Origin: a bacterium
GTDB taxonomy: Bacteria; Planctomycetota; Planctomycetia; Pirellulales; Pirellulaceae
Length of the DNA stretch: 64,000 bases
NCBI GenBank assembly: GCA_016124445.1
Contig: WGNR01000004.1
Location: forward strand, 1-64,000
Direction of reading: 5' to 3'
The notes below the pieces were generated by a model that saw nothing but the letters and a program-made list of their open reading frames with translations, did no database searches and was not told the origin of the DNA. Below, one piece after another: positions 1 to 14,276 of the stretch. Within the stretch, counting starts at the first letter, position 1, and every line of letters begins with the position of its first letter. A program made the translations under genes and the position numbers.

Positions 1-46
1 ACGAGACGGTCTTTACGACCGAGGGTGTGACGATCTGCCGACTACC

Positions 47-96
47 GCTCCTTGGTTGCCTGTTCGCTACGCTCACAGGCAACCAAGGAGCTTTTT
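47..96 (+). terminator. Strong hairpin with T-run, probable terminator of a gene left of the window
   Basis: A perfect 17-bp inverted repeat (47-63 pairing with 75-91, 11-nt loop) is followed by a run of T at 92-96. This is the layout of an intrinsic terminator reading rightwards. The gene it would serve lies outside the window. The hairpin stands just before copy A of the palindromic intergenic repeat. Confidence 0.7.
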
Positions 97-128
97 CTTA
101 TTGGAAACCACAGTCTGTTGAAGATACA

Positions 129-225
129 AGGGTGTGAGAAGCAAGGCCTTCGCCGAGCGGATCGCACCATCTTTTCGTGATGGTGACCGCATTTGGTGCG
201 ATGCGCTGCGCTGCTCGCACCCTAC
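129..225 (-). repeat. Palindromic intergenic repeat, copy A
   Basis: Read on the minus strand, this block matches 8068-8166 and 17711-17808. It starts with GTAGGGTGCGAGCAGCG, then has an ATCGCACCA core, a variable centre, a GGTGCGAT core, and an end close to CACACCCT. The ends and the two cores are complementary, so the element can fold into a long hairpin. It lies between a rightward terminator and the 3' end of the leftward oxidoreductase gene, and carries no convincing gene. Confidence 0.8.
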
Positions 226-254
226 GGGACGAACCTCTATCTTCTTACCCGCGA

Positions 255-1643
<1,389 letters not shown>

Positions 1644-1888
1644 TTCAGGGGATTCCTCAACGAGGCAAGTGGCAGGCGGCAAGACCGGCGGGATGGTTTG
1701 AAAACAGGTCACACCCATCAGTGTAGCGGCTGGCGATTCGAGACTCCAATGGATCAGGAACCGCGGAAAAGTCGCTATCTCGTATGGCATCGGTCAATTC
1801 TGGTGTTTAGAATGTGCCAATAGTTGTTCGACCAACTGTCTTCTCAACGTGTTTTCCCGCCCCATTCCAGCTCCAAGGCAGCACTCCC

Positions 1889-2112
1889 ATGCGATACGTG
1901 GTTTGGCTACTAGTGGTAGCCCTCATCATCCTCCGCCAGGACCTCTGGCTTTGGGACAACGACACCCTGGTCTTTGGCTTCATGCCGATCACGCTGTTGT
2001 GGCATGCCGGCATTTCCATCGGGGCGGCGATTGTCTGGTTTCTGGCGACCATTTTCGCCTGGCCGACCGACCTGATCGACGAAGTTCAGCGCGAATCGGA
2101 GGGGGGCGAATA

Positions 2113-2113
<1 letters not shown>
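1889..2113 (+). CDS. Small two-helix membrane protein, DUF3311-like symporter partner
   Basis: A 74-residue protein with two hydrophobic segments (about residues 3-15 and 30-55), an acidic WDNDTLVFG loop between them, and an acidic tail. Small proteins of this build (DUF3311-like) are commonly encoded directly before sodium:solute symporters. Here the TAA stop shares its last base with the ATG of the symporter (TAATG), so the two are translationally coupled. I chose the ATG at 1889 because the upstream part of the frame is not hydrophobic and the protein then has the usual size. A role as accessory subunit is inferred from the context. Confidence 0.8.
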
Positions 2114-4137
<2,024 letters not shown>

Positions 4138-4155
4138 GCCGAGGGAAAAAGTGTC

Positions 4156-4821
4156 ATGGCCTTGCGGATGCATCTTTACGGTTGCAACCTGGCAACGATC
4201 CGCGAGACCTTTGAGAGCGGCAACGCCGAGTTACTATTGGCGGCCCAGCGCCGTGTGATCTCGATTTACGGCAACGCAGAGTTGTGCGCACGCGCCAATG
4301 CCTGGCTCCGGGCGTTGATCGAAGAGGGGTACTCGCTCAGCTTCGATCGAACTGCGGATGCTCCTGATTCCGAGGCCCACCCTCACGCTGCCGCGATCAA
4401 CGGCCTGGTCAAGACACTTGCCCAACCATCCTGGCTGGACCTCTCCCGCGATTCGTCCCAATGGGATCAAGCGGCCATGGAAGCTTTCATGAATGACGTT
4501 CGCGGACTCAAATTCGAATCGTCCGCCATCCCAGTCTATTCTAAAAAGTTCTTTCCGGTCACGATCGCCAAGCTGTCAGGCGGAACGGCTCTTTTCAGCG
4601 ATCGCTTCAACTACCGCTGGGGATACTACTGCTTCCTCGAGCATGCCGAGTTGGGCCTGCTACTCGCCGCGCTGGCCGACGTGAAAACGTACAAAGGCGA
4701 GCTTCCTGATCTACCAAGTACGAGAATCAGCAAAGAAAGCGAGCGATTGATCGACGCCATGATCGGCTTGTTCCAACAAATTCAACAGGCCAACCAAGAT
4801 GCCTACGTGCTGTGGTCTTAG
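4156..4821 (+). CDS. Hypothetical protein, 221 residues
   Basis: Starts 18 bases after the symporter stop and could be co-transcribed with it. No signal peptide or membrane segment is visible. The middle part (FFPVTIAKLSGGTALFSDRF, then YRWGYYCFLEHAELGLLLAAL) looks like a compact soluble domain rich in aromatic residues. I do not recognise the family. The open frame, coding-like composition and tight spacing support a real gene. Confidence 0.7.
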   Translation: MALRMHLYGCNLATIRETFESGNAELLLAAQRRVISIYGNAELCARANAWLRALIEEGYSLSFDRTADAPDSEAHPHAAAINGLVKTLAQPSWLDLSRDSSQWDQAAMEAFMNDVRGLKFESSAIPVYSKKFFPVTIAKLSGGTALFSDRFNYRWGYYCFLEHAELGLLLAALADVKTYKGELPDLPSTRISKESERLIDAMIGLFQQIQQANQDAYVLWS

Positions 4822-4864
4822 CCGTCGGCAAGGAGACGATACGCTATGAGAACCGTAGCCATGT

Positions 4865-4898
4865 GGTTAGCCCAGGTTGCTCGCAACCTGGGCTAACC
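4865..4898. terminator. Perfect 15-bp hairpin between convergent genes
   Basis: Positions 4865-4879 pair perfectly with 4884-4898 around a CTCG loop. The hairpin sits between the 3' ends of a rightward gene (ending 4821) and the leftward proB (ending 4933), so it could end transcription from both sides. There is no T-run on either side, so it may instead belong to the family of mobile intergenic palindromes. Confidence 0.5.
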
Positions 4899-4932
4899 GG
4901 TTTGCGTTAGCGCCCTCGCTGTCCGCGTGAAT

Positions 4933-6075
4933 TTAAACCCGGCTGACCGTCATGTTGTCGCGGTGGATGATTTCATCATACGGGTGAACGCCCAGGATGC
5001 CTTCGATTTGGTCGCTGCGTTGGCCTAAGATCTTGCTGACTTCTTCCGAAGTGTAATTGGTCAGGCCACGGGCAATTTCCTGGCCGCCGGCGCTACAGAT
5101 GCGGACGACGTCCCCTTTGTCGAACGAGCCGTTCACCTTCGTCACGCCGATTGGCAGCAGGCTCTTTCCTTGGTCGCCGAGCGCCTTCACGGCACCGTCG
5201 TCGACGATCAACTCGCCGCGGGGCTGGACCGAGTAGCCAATCCAGCGTTTCCGCGGGGCGACTGCCTTTCCCTGGGCGAGGAACAGTGTGCCGATCTCTT
5301 CGCCGTCCAATAGCTTCGGCAGAACGTCCGGAATGCGGCCGGAGGCGATGATCATGTTTTCGCCTGCGGAGGTGACCATCCGGGCCGCTTCCAGCTTGCT
5401 GCCCATTCCCCCCTTGGAATGCCCGGTCTTCTTATCGCGGGCAAAGCCCAGCACCTCTTCGTCCAACTTCGGCACGACCGACAGCAGGCGGGCATCAGGC
5501 AGTTCGGGCGAACCGTTGTAGAGCCCATCGACGTCTGATAGCAGGATCAACAGCGGGGCCCGTAGCAAATTGGTGACCCGAGCCGCCAGGCGGTCGTTAT
5601 CGCCGAAGGTGAGCATCAGTTCTTCGACCGCGACGGTGTCGTTCTCGTTGATGATCGGGATCGCCCCGAAGTCGAGCAAACTGTGCAGCGTGTTGCGAAT
5701 ATTCAGATAACGCTGGCGATCGTCGAGGTCTTCCGCCGTCAGCAGTACCTGGGCGGCGTGTCGGCCGTTGTCTCGCAGGGCGAGGTCGTACAGTTCGATC
5801 AGCTTGGCTTGGCCGATGGCGGCCACGGCCTGCAGCTTGGCCAGGTCGGTCGGACGCTTGGTCAGGCCAAGCTGGCTCATCCCGGCCCCAACGGCGCCGC
5901 TGGAAACCAGCACGACATTCCGACCGGCTGCCGCCAATTGCGAAAGCTGCCTACCCAAGTGGGTGATTTGCTCTTCGTTGAGCACCCCCTGATCGGTCGT
6001 TAGTACGCGAGTACCTACCTTAACGACGATAGTATGGGCGGAGGTTGCGATTTCCTGCCGCAGCAAATCAGTCAT
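4933..6075 (-). CDS. proB: Glutamate 5-kinase
   Basis: Catalyses ATP-dependent phosphorylation of glutamate, the first step of proline synthesis, in the cytoplasm. The amino-acid-kinase domain shows VVKVGTRVLT near the start, the glycine loop SSGAVGAGM, the substrate segment INENDTV, and LLILLSDVDGLY. A C-terminal PUA domain of about 90 residues follows (RGELIVDDGAVKAL, then GDVVRI), as in full-length ProB. From the ATG at 6075 it has 380 residues, close to the usual 367. A TTG at 6093 would add six residues; neither has a clear ribosome site. No proA is next to it, so the pathway is not clustered here. Confidence 0.95.
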   Translation of the reverse strand: MTDLLRQEIATSAHTIVVKVGTRVLTTDQGVLNEEQITHLGRQLSQLAAAGRNVVLVSSGAVGAGMSQLGLTKRPTDLAKLQAVAAIGQAKLIELYDLALRDNGRHAAQVLLTAEDLDDRQRYLNIRNTLHSLLDFGAIPIINENDTVAVEELMLTFGDNDRLAARVTNLLRAPLLILLSDVDGLYNGSPELPDARLLSVVPKLDEEVLGFARDKKTGHSKGGMGSKLEAARMVTSAGENMIIASGRIPDVLPKLLDGEEIGTLFLAQGKAVAPRKRWIGYSVQPRGELIVDDGAVKALGDQGKSLLPIGVTKVNGSFDKGDVVRICSAGGQEIARGLTNYTSEEVSKILGQRSDQIEGILGVHPYDEIIHRDNMTVSRV

Positions 6076-6425
6076 GGGAAGGGTGTTTTCCAATAAAAAA
6101 ACGAAAAGGATCGTTCCGATATCTTAGAGTGTGACAGGCCGCTTGCCATGGGGGCTCGCGCGATGTTCTTCCGATCGATTATCCACCGGCCCAATCGCAG
6201 AAAAGACCGAGCATAACTGGCCTTATCGCTGCATACCTAACTGAATTGTGATGGGGGAATCCGAGAGTTCGCAGCCCCGACGGTTGAGGATTCAGGGATG
6301 CCTCTCTAAAATACTTTTGTGCTTGCGACTTCCGGCCCACACTATCCTCTGCGTTACCTTCCCACTTAGTGACGCTGCGCGGCGGGTCTTCTGAAAAAAA
6401 CTCGGCAGGATTGAACTGAGATTCT
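6076..6425. other. Divergent intergenic region between proB and purF
   Basis: About 350 bases that must hold the promoters for both divergent genes. I see no open frame with coding character and no clear hairpin. There are A/T-rich patches near 6090-6105 and 6310-6320, but I cannot assign promoter boxes with confidence. Confidence 0.4.
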
Positions 6426-8045
<1,620 letters not shown>

Positions 8046-8067
8046 GCACGCGTGCCGTTAAGCCGTA

Positions 8068-8166
8068 GTAGGGTGCGAGCAGCGCAGCGAATCGCACCAG
8101 ATGCGGCGTCTAACCCTCGAAGATGGTGCGATACGCTCGGCTTCGCCTCACTATTCGCACCCTACG
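8068..8166 (+). repeat. Palindromic intergenic repeat, copy B
   Basis: A 99-bp element that begins GTAGGGTGCGAGCAGCG and ends CGCACCCTACG, its own near-complement, with inner cores ATCGCACCA and GGTGCGAT. It matches copies at 129-225 (inverted) and 17711-17808. It lies between the convergent purF and trmB genes and may act as a shared transcription end. Confidence 0.85.
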
Positions 8167-8184
8167 AATTCGTGTCTCGCACGC

Positions 8185-8844
8185 CTACGATTCCGTTTCC
8201 GGCTCAACCTTCACGAACTGGCTGCGGAAGATGTCCATGTCGTTCTTTCGCATACGGCGTTCGAAGTGGGTTCGGTAGTCGAGGTCGTGCTCGGCAGGCG
8301 TTTCTTCCACGGTGATCGGTCCCTGAAGCTTGGTGGCTTCGTGAAGCGTTTCGACCGCCATCTCGTAATAGTCGAGCACGTCAGTCCAGAAGTGCAGCTT
8401 GCCGCCGACGCGTAAGACCCGCTCGATTTGCTGGCAGAATTCCGCATTCATCAGCCGGCGACGATGATGCCGGGCCTTCCACCATGGGTCCGGGAAATAG
8501 ACGTGGACAGCCTCGAGCGAACCGGTGGGGATTGTTTCGCGAAAGATCTTCTGCCCATCGCCATGAAACATGACGGCGTTGGTGCGGCCTTCTTTGGCCA
8601 GTTTGTAGCCGGCGAAACGGGCGTACTTGAAGGCGATTTCAATCCCCAGAAAGTTATGCTGCGGGAACTGCCCCGAGGCGTTCTTGATGAACAACCCTTT
8701 GCCGGTGCCGACCTCGACTTCCAGCGGCTGGTTGACTTCAAAGTACGACTGCAAGTCAGGCTGCGTCTCCAAGGCTTCCGCCAGGAAGAAGTGCTTCGAG
8801 AAATCGACCTCAGGTTTCAGTTTCGGAAGTGCTTTACGGCCCAT
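8185..8844 (-). CDS. trmB: tRNA (guanine-N7-)-methyltransferase
   Basis: SAM-dependent enzyme that makes m7G46 in tRNA. Visible marks of the TrmB family are the SAM-binding segment LEVEVGTGKGLF, the segment NFLGIEIAFKYA, the YFPDPWWKARHHRRR motif and the C-terminal YRTHFERRM. From the ATG at 8844 (MGRKALPKL) the protein has 219 residues, the normal length; the frame is open to 8898 but those residues are not family-like. Its 5' end is 22 bases from the stop of the rhomboid gene, so the two probably share a transcript. Confidence 0.95.
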   Translation of the reverse strand: MGRKALPKLKPEVDFSKHFFLAEALETQPDLQSYFEVNQPLEVEVGTGKGLFIKNASGQFPQHNFLGIEIAFKYARFAGYKLAKEGRTNAVMFHGDGQKIFRETIPTGSLEAVHVYFPDPWWKARHHRRRLMNAEFCQQIERVLRVGGKLHFWTDVLDYYEMAVETLHEATKLQGPITVEETPAEHDLDYRTHFERRMRKNDMDIFRSQFVKVEPETES

Positions 8845-8866
8845 GAAAGCTTCGCAAGTGGAAAGA

Positions 8867-9727
8867 CTAGTAACGGATTTCGCCCCGGCGGGGAGCATCG
8901 AATTGAAATGCTTTTTCCTGCTTTAAGAAGGCCCGGTAGGTGGTGTCGGGGATTAATTGCTTAAGCAGGGCCATCACGGCCATCCCAAACAGAAAGCCGC
9001 CGATATGAGCCCACCAGGCAACGCCAGCTTGCACATCCATATGCAGTGCGAGCACCCCTTGAATGACTTGCCAGCCGATCCAAATCCCCAGCACCGCGAC
9101 GGCCGGCAAGTCGACCGTCATGAAGATGACGACCAGAAACAAGAGACAGCGAACCCTGGCTTTAGGATAGGTGATCGCATAGGCCCCCAGGACAACCGCT
9201 ACCGCGCCGCTTGCTCCGACAGTGGGAAGCAGTGCGCCGCTACCAGAGGTCATCGTCCAGTGCGCGATCGTCGCGCACATGCCACCCAGCAGGTAAAACA
9301 GCAGGTACGGAACATGCCCAAGTCGGTCTTCGACGTTGTTCCCAAAGATCCACAAGAACCACATGTTCCCAATCAGATGGGCGATGCCGGCGTGCAGAAA
9401 CATCGAGGTGAAAATCGTCAGCACCGCAACCACCGGGCTCGGCGAAAGAACGAACGTGCCATCTTCCTTCCGCTGGTTATCGAGAATCTCTTTCGCTTGA
9501 GGCGAGTCGGCCAATAGCTCGTGCAGATCGATCGCTACTGGTTCGCCGCCGGTAACGGCCGCCGTAAACCTTTGGGGGACAAACCCGAAGTGAAAGAACG
9601 CCTCGTTGATCTCCAGCGGATCGAGGCCCAGCATGGCCAGCCAGACGAGTGTGTTCAGAACGATCAACCCGACAGTCACATACGGCCAGCGTCGTGTCGG
9701 GTTGTCATCGATCAGCGGGAAAAGCAT
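8867..9727 (-). CDS. Rhomboid-family intramembrane serine protease
   Basis: 286 residues with about six membrane segments. The catalytic serine lies in VGASGAV (Ser173) and its histidine partner in AHIGGFLFG (His241); the family segment HAGIAHLIGNMWFLWIFG precedes them. An extra loop of about 60 residues between the first two helices (residues 40-98) is probably periplasmic or cytoplasmic. Rhomboids cleave membrane proteins within the bilayer; the substrate is unknown. The gene stands between a FabZ-like gene and trmB in the same direction. Confidence 0.93.
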   Translation of the reverse strand: MLFPLIDDNPTRRWPYVTVGLIVLNTLVWLAMLGLDPLEINEAFFHFGFVPQRFTAAVTGGEPVAIDLHELLADSPQAKEILDNQRKEDGTFVLSPSPVVAVLTIFTSMFLHAGIAHLIGNMWFLWIFGNNVEDRLGHVPYLLFYLLGGMCATIAHWTMTSGSGALLPTVGASGAVAVVLGAYAITYPKARVRCLLFLVVIFMTVDLPAVAVLGIWIGWQVIQGVLALHMDVQAGVAWWAHIGGFLFGMAVMALLKQLIPDTTYRAFLKQEKAFQFDAPRRGEIRY

Positions 9728-9786
9728 GGCGAGTTACCAACGAAGACTCCGTGCCTGAACCAGGCACAGCCGCTTCCCGGTTTGGT

Positions 9787-10281
9787 TTAGATCTCGTCGG
9801 GAAGAGGAATGCCGCGGATCACCCCTTCGGCAACCATCGTTTCGCCCACGAAACTCTGGAAGCTGCAAACCAACATCCGATTGGGGCGGTAGCGAGTTTG
9901 CTTCAGTACGCACAACAGGCGGTCGCCTGGGCGTACGATGCCGCGGAATTTGACTTCGTCCAATCCGCCGAAGCCCATCCGCTTGCCAGGCATCAGGTCG
10001 TGCACAACGACATACCAGGTACTGACCTGGGCAGCCATCTCGCACATCAAAACACCAGGCATCAGCGGCATGCCTGGCATGTGGCCGCGAACCCAGAAAG
10101 CGTCGTCGGCGATATCAAGATACCCGGCACAGATGCCGCTCTCGAAGTCGTCGTAAACAATTCCGCTAAGCTGCTCCATCTCGTAGCGTTGGGGATTCGT
10201 CTTGCGAATCTCTTCGATTCCCGCAATGGGATTATCAAAATCGATCGACGTCGGGTCGAGGATCAGATCTTCTCGCGCCAC
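9787..10281 (-). CDS. FabZ-like (3R)-hydroxyacyl-ACP dehydratase
   Basis: 164 residues with a single hot-dog fold. The active-site segment reads GHMPGMPLMPGVLMCEMAAQ, with His67 and Glu81 in the FabZ positions (FabZ has H-F-P...P-G-V-L-x-x-E). FabZ removes water from 3-hydroxyacyl-ACP in fatty acid synthesis. The F-to-M change and the diverged ends suggest a specialised paralogue. The start is a GTG at 10281 preceded by an AAGGA ribosome site six bases away. The rhomboid gene begins 59 bases downstream. Confidence 0.85.
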   Translation of the reverse strand: MAREDLILDPTSIDFDNPIAGIEEIRKTNPQRYEMEQLSGIVYDDFESGICAGYLDIADDAFWVRGHMPGMPLMPGVLMCEMAAQVSTWYVVVHDLMPGKRMGFGGLDEVKFRGIVRPGDRLLCVLKQTRYRPNRMLVCSFQSFVGETMVAEGVIRGIPLPDEI

Positions 10282-10369
10282 CGTGAATCCTTCAGCTACC
10301 GAAACAGAAACGAATGATTTATTGGACCAAGACCGACAGCTTGTTCTTCAAGTCTGGACGTGCCAGGGA

Positions 10370-10468
10370 TTAGGTCTTGATGTTCTTGCGTTTGCCTTTG
10401 CGTGCCTTGGCATTGGCAGGACGGGCACCATGATTGGCTTTCTTCAACTTACGATGTGGCTTGGCCAT
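10370..10468 (-). CDS. Very small, highly basic protein (32 residues)
   Basis: The frame reads MAKPHRKLKKANHGARPANA and ends in KNIKT, with about 14 Lys, Arg or His in 32 residues and no acidic residue. It has an ATG start, a stop at 10370 and a coding-like third-base pattern. It stands alone between the FabZ-like gene and the exporter, on the same strand. Composition and size resemble tiny ribosome-associated proteins such as bTHX, but I see no clear homology, so the function is open. It is easily missed by gene callers. Confidence 0.6.
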   Translation of the reverse strand: MAKPHRKLKKANHGARPANAKARKGKRKNIKT

Positions 10469-10653
10469 GGTTCAACTACTTTCAGCGGAAATGGACTCTG
10501 GAAACGACGCAAACTACTGAGTCTGCATCGGCATTAGGTGCGTAATCCATTGAGTATACCGAAATAAGGACGATGCGAAAGCCCTTAGCCAATTCGAAAG
10601 ACAGAAACAACCGAGGCACCACGGCAATCCATAACCACATGTCATACAACGAG

Positions 10654-13497
10654 TTACAGTTTGCGGATCACCTCATCCCGCGGCTCTCGAGAAGCGGGCG
10701 ATTCGAGTGGCGACTCTTTCAGAGGGTTCGATTTCAGCTCGTCCGGAATCGAAGAGAGCATTCGCCCGCGGGGGCGTTGCCTGGGCGGCGAGGCTTCTGG
10801 CTCCTCTTCGGCCGGCAGATCCTTGCGGAAACTGGCAATCACCTTGAGCAAACAGGGCAGCACGACCAGAGACGTGAATAGGCAGCAGGCCACGCCAATG
10901 GTCAGCACGCGACCCAGGCTCGCCAGTCCGCGGTGATCGGCCAGCATCAGGGCACCAAATCCGATCATCGTGGTCAACGAAGTAATGATCACCCCGGTTG
11001 CGGTCGAAGCACCTAGGGCATAGCTGCGCGGTTGCCGGCGGAAGTCATGGACAACGTGAACACCGTCGTCGATACCAATGCCCAAAATGAGCGGTAGCAC
11101 GATCATATTAGCCGGGTTCAGCGGAATATCGGCCAGCCCTTGGATGCCAAACAGCATCACCATCCCCAGCCCAACCGGTGTTAGCGCCAAGAGTGAATGT
11201 TTCAGGCTGCGGAAGTCGATCAACAAGATGATCGTCACGGCAATCAGGGAATAGAACGCCGCGTGGATGTAACTGAGCTGCATCTGCCTGGAGGCATAAT
11301 AAGTTTGCAGCGGCTGCCCGGTCACTTCCGAGTCGACCGACTCGACCTGGCGGACAAACCCTTCCAATGCATCCATATCCCAGATGTTGGCATTCGGATA
11401 AATCCGCAGCAGCAGCTGGTTGTTCTTGCCGACAAAACGGGTCACCAATGCCTCAGGAAGATCGTGGATGGTCGGTGGATCAGGATTGGAAATCGCCGCC
11501 AGCGAGTGCAGCCATTGCAACAGTTCGCCCGCGGTGCGCTGCTGGAACTGAGAAATGATCGCGTTGTATTTCGGCTCGGGCATGCCTCGCAGAAGTTCCC
11601 GAATCTGCGTAATTCGGCGGATGGTATGTTGAGCGGAAGGATCGTTGTTGGTCGAGATTAATCGTTGCGAGTCCGCCAATACCTGACCGAGATGCGCTGC
11701 CTGGGGAATCGAAACCGTAGGCACGTTCTCTGGCAGTTGCTGCAGACGATGATTCAAGTCGCGAATCATTTCCAATTTGTGAGGCGAACTGTCCGGCATC
11801 AGCGAGGCAATTTCTTCCACCCGGTTCACGGTCGGCAAGGCCTCAAACTTCGCTTTACGATCCAACAGCGTCTGCCGGTCCTCGGCGATCGAGAGAGCGA
11901 ACCAGACGCTGCGGTCGGTGTCGCTCAGCAGCTTCTCTTCCCAGCGAACACTATCCAAACCCTTGGGCTGCAGGTTCAGCAGGTTGTGATCGTAACGCAG
12001 GTTCGGCACGCCAATGGCCAACAAACCGACCAGCAGGACCGACGCGGCCAGCGTCACTTTGGGGCTCTTCAAAAGCGGTAGAACCCACCAATCCAAATGC
12101 AGCGGCTTGGGAAGCTGATGCCGGTTGCGATGACGGTCGGCCAGGTAGATCGAAGCAGGCAACACGGTCATGGCCGCAACCAGGCACAACAGCAGACCGC
12201 CTCCAGCGATGATGCCCAGCTCGGCCACGCCGGTAAATCGGGTCAGCGACGCCGTAAAGAACGCCGCCGCGGTGGTCAGACCTCCGGTGACGATGCCTGG
12301 GCCGATGTCCCGGGCCGTTTGCACCAAGGCCTGGTCGGTTCGCTTGTCTTCGGCTTCCTTCAAATAGCGGGCAACGTAGTGCACGCCAAAGTCAATTCCC
12401 AGGCCAATTAAAATCACGCCGAACGAGACACTTAAGATGTTCAAGTGCCCGACGACGAGCGTCGTGAATCCAATCGAAAACGCAATTCCAACCAGCAAGG
12501 CAACCACCGCCAACAGCGGATGCCGCAGTCCACCGAATGCCGCCATGAACAGAAAGGCCACGCCAAACAGACTGATCACGCTGGCCTTGGTCATATCGAC
12601 CTGGCTACGTTCCATCTCGTCGTTTTCCATCACCGGCAACCCGGTGAGGCCAAACTGCAGCCGGGGATACTTCTTTTGAAATCGATCGAGGATTCCGCGC
12701 AGCCGTGCGATCGCTTCTTTGCCCTGGGCTAGTTCCTTCTTGTTCTTCACCAGCCGCAACAGGATCAGCCCCAGCTTCCCTTCGTTGGCCAGAAAGTAAT
12801 CGGAATCGATCTGGCTGAGTGCGTTTAACGAGTCGCTGGGCGGCACTAGCAGCGAGCCTTCCGTTTCCCCCTGCCCCAGCGCCGCGAGCAAATTGCTGGC
12901 CAGATCATCAAGCTGCTTCCGGGCTTGCTGGGCAGCGGCTTGAGCCTGCGGCGAATCTGGCCGCCGAGCAGCGAACAATAGCTGTTGATTCAGGTTATAA
13001 GCCATCTGCCCGACGCCGATCGAATCCCATTGCCCCTGCATGACGGGACGCATTCGCTGCAGTTGCTGGTCGATTCGGGTCAAGTCACTTTCGGGAATGA
13101 AGTGCAGGCCTTTCTCACGAACCTTGTTAAGCCCTCGCTCGTGGAGCACCGCGTAGAAGGATTGCTCCTGGGCGGTAAGCTGCGTGTAGAGATCTTCCAG
13201 GGCCGGTACGATCTCTTCGCGGCCAGGTCCTTCGATGATGACCACCACGTCGTCATCAGCGCCGAACTGATCGAGGTATTCCAACCACAGCCGATTGAAG
13301 CGGCTTTGCTGATTGATCAGATCCAAGCGGCTTGTCTTGAACCCTAAGTCTCGTGTCGCGTAGAAGACGCATAGGCCCGCCAACAGAAACGAAGCGAGCA
13401 AAACGACCACCGGATAGCGAACGACAAACTGCGTGCCCCAGGCCAAAGGCCGAGACATCAGCGATTGCTCGTCGGTCGTTTCGTTGTGGGATGGCAT
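10654..13497 (-). CDS. RND/MMPL-family exporter, HpnN-like
   Basis: 947 residues with the duplicated RND plan: one helix near residue 30, a large periplasmic domain (about 55-300), a sterol-sensing-like bundle of helices (about 310-460), another single helix near 480, a second periplasmic domain, and a second bundle (about 735-890). The segments GLGIDFGVHYVARYL and LGIGIDDGVHVVHDF carry the paired acidic residues expected for proton-driven members. Layout and these motifs match the HpnN/MMPL group, which moves hopanoids or other lipids across the envelope. No hopanoid genes are adjacent, so the substrate is inferred only. The C-terminal tail is charged and cytoplasmic. Confidence 0.88.
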   Translation of the reverse strand: MPSHNETTDEQSLMSRPLAWGTQFVVRYPVVVLLASFLLAGLCVFYATRDLGFKTSRLDLINQQSRFNRLWLEYLDQFGADDDVVVIIEGPGREEIVPALEDLYTQLTAQEQSFYAVLHERGLNKVREKGLHFIPESDLTRIDQQLQRMRPVMQGQWDSIGVGQMAYNLNQQLLFAARRPDSPQAQAAAQQARKQLDDLASNLLAALGQGETEGSLLVPPSDSLNALSQIDSDYFLANEGKLGLILLRLVKNKKELAQGKEAIARLRGILDRFQKKYPRLQFGLTGLPVMENDEMERSQVDMTKASVISLFGVAFLFMAAFGGLRHPLLAVVALLVGIAFSIGFTTLVVGHLNILSVSFGVILIGLGIDFGVHYVARYLKEAEDKRTDQALVQTARDIGPGIVTGGLTTAAAFFTASLTRFTGVAELGIIAGGGLLLCLVAAMTVLPASIYLADRHRNRHQLPKPLHLDWWVLPLLKSPKVTLAASVLLVGLLAIGVPNLRYDHNLLNLQPKGLDSVRWEEKLLSDTDRSVWFALSIAEDRQTLLDRKAKFEALPTVNRVEEIASLMPDSSPHKLEMIRDLNHRLQQLPENVPTVSIPQAAHLGQVLADSQRLISTNNDPSAQHTIRRITQIRELLRGMPEPKYNAIISQFQQRTAGELLQWLHSLAAISNPDPPTIHDLPEALVTRFVGKNNQLLLRIYPNANIWDMDALEGFVRQVESVDSEVTGQPLQTYYASRQMQLSYIHAAFYSLIAVTIILLIDFRSLKHSLLALTPVGLGMVMLFGIQGLADIPLNPANMIVLPLILGIGIDDGVHVVHDFRRQPRSYALGASTATGVIITSLTTMIGFGALMLADHRGLASLGRVLTIGVACCLFTSLVVLPCLLKVIASFRKDLPAEEEPEASPPRQRPRGRMLSSIPDELKSNPLKESPLESPASREPRDEVIRKL

Positions 13498-13691
13498 CAG
13501 GCAGACAGGCAGCGTGAACCGTAGCGTTCAGGCCGCCGGTTGGTTTCTGGATAAAAACAGAGTTCGCGAAATCTTACGCAAACGCACCTCGGGCGCTAAG
13601 AGCGAAGGCAAAAGCAAAGCACCGCTAGCGCCAGCAATGCCGACGACAGAGCACATTCTTCGAGAATGCGCTGGACACCTGCCAAGTGCAA

Positions 13692-13728
13692 CCTAAGAAA
13701 GAAAAAGCCCACACTTTCAGGTGGAACA
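13692..13728 (-). terminator. Possible terminator of the STAS gene
   Basis: Read on the minus strand, a short imperfect hairpin (about six pairs with one bulge) is followed by CTTTTTCTTT. It lies directly after the stop of the leftward STAS gene at 13731. Confidence 0.45.
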
Positions 13729-13730
13729 CC

Positions 13731-14126
13731 CTATCCCAATCCGAGCCATCTTGTGATCGAAGGGCCGCTGAAAGAATCGACGGCCGATTGTTCGTCCTTG
13801 TGAATCTCGATCACTTTCCCAATCTTCATGATCTGGAACACTTCCAGAATGTTTCCGGTCACGTTACTGACCTTGAATTTGATCTTGGCGTTCTTGCAAT
13901 TCTTGTTCAGCAAGATCAGCTTGCCGATCATCGCGGACGACATGTATTCGATCGCCCTGAAATTCAAAACCAACCTTTTCGCGGTCGCCGCTTCGAGAAC
14001 CAACTGGTCGAATTCCTTGCCGACTCGGTCGATCGCGGTTTCATCCAGTATGGAAGATTGAATGAACTCGGCCACCACAACATCTTTCACGTCGCGGACA
14101 CGCAAGTAATGGTATTTAATCGCCAT
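13731..14126 (-). CDS. STAS-domain protein (anti-sigma factor antagonist type)
   Basis: 131 residues forming a single STAS domain. The segment IEYMSSAMIGKLILL corresponds to the phospho-acceptor loop of SpoIIAA/RsbV proteins, with Ser63 or Ser64 as the likely phosphorylated residue. Such proteins bind anti-sigma kinases and release a sigma factor, in partner-switching circuits. No kinase partner is adjacent; the response regulator with an RsbW-like ATPase at 37763 is one conceivable partner in this window, though nothing shows it directly. The last 20 residues are not typical of STAS. Confidence 0.88.
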   Translation of the reverse strand: MAIKYHYLRVRDVKDVVVAEFIQSSILDETAIDRVGKEFDQLVLEAATAKRLVLNFRAIEYMSSAMIGKLILLNKNCKNAKIKFKVSNVTGNILEVFQIMKIGKVIEIHKDEQSAVDSFSGPSITRWLGLG

Positions 14127-14276
14127 CGAACGGCTTTCTAGAAATCACGAGTAAACGAATGAAAAACTAGGAATCCCTAGAAAATTAGATAAGGACAATT
14201 GGAGGAGCCCATCAAGCCAGCCCTCTCAACATCCACTGATTATCCCTGTCAAACGCGAAAATTGAAAGCATAAACT

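Noticed and set aside
1849..2112. Upstream extension of the symporter frame
   Set aside because: The added residues overlap the small DUF3311-like gene and are not hydrophobic; the TAATG junction marks the start.
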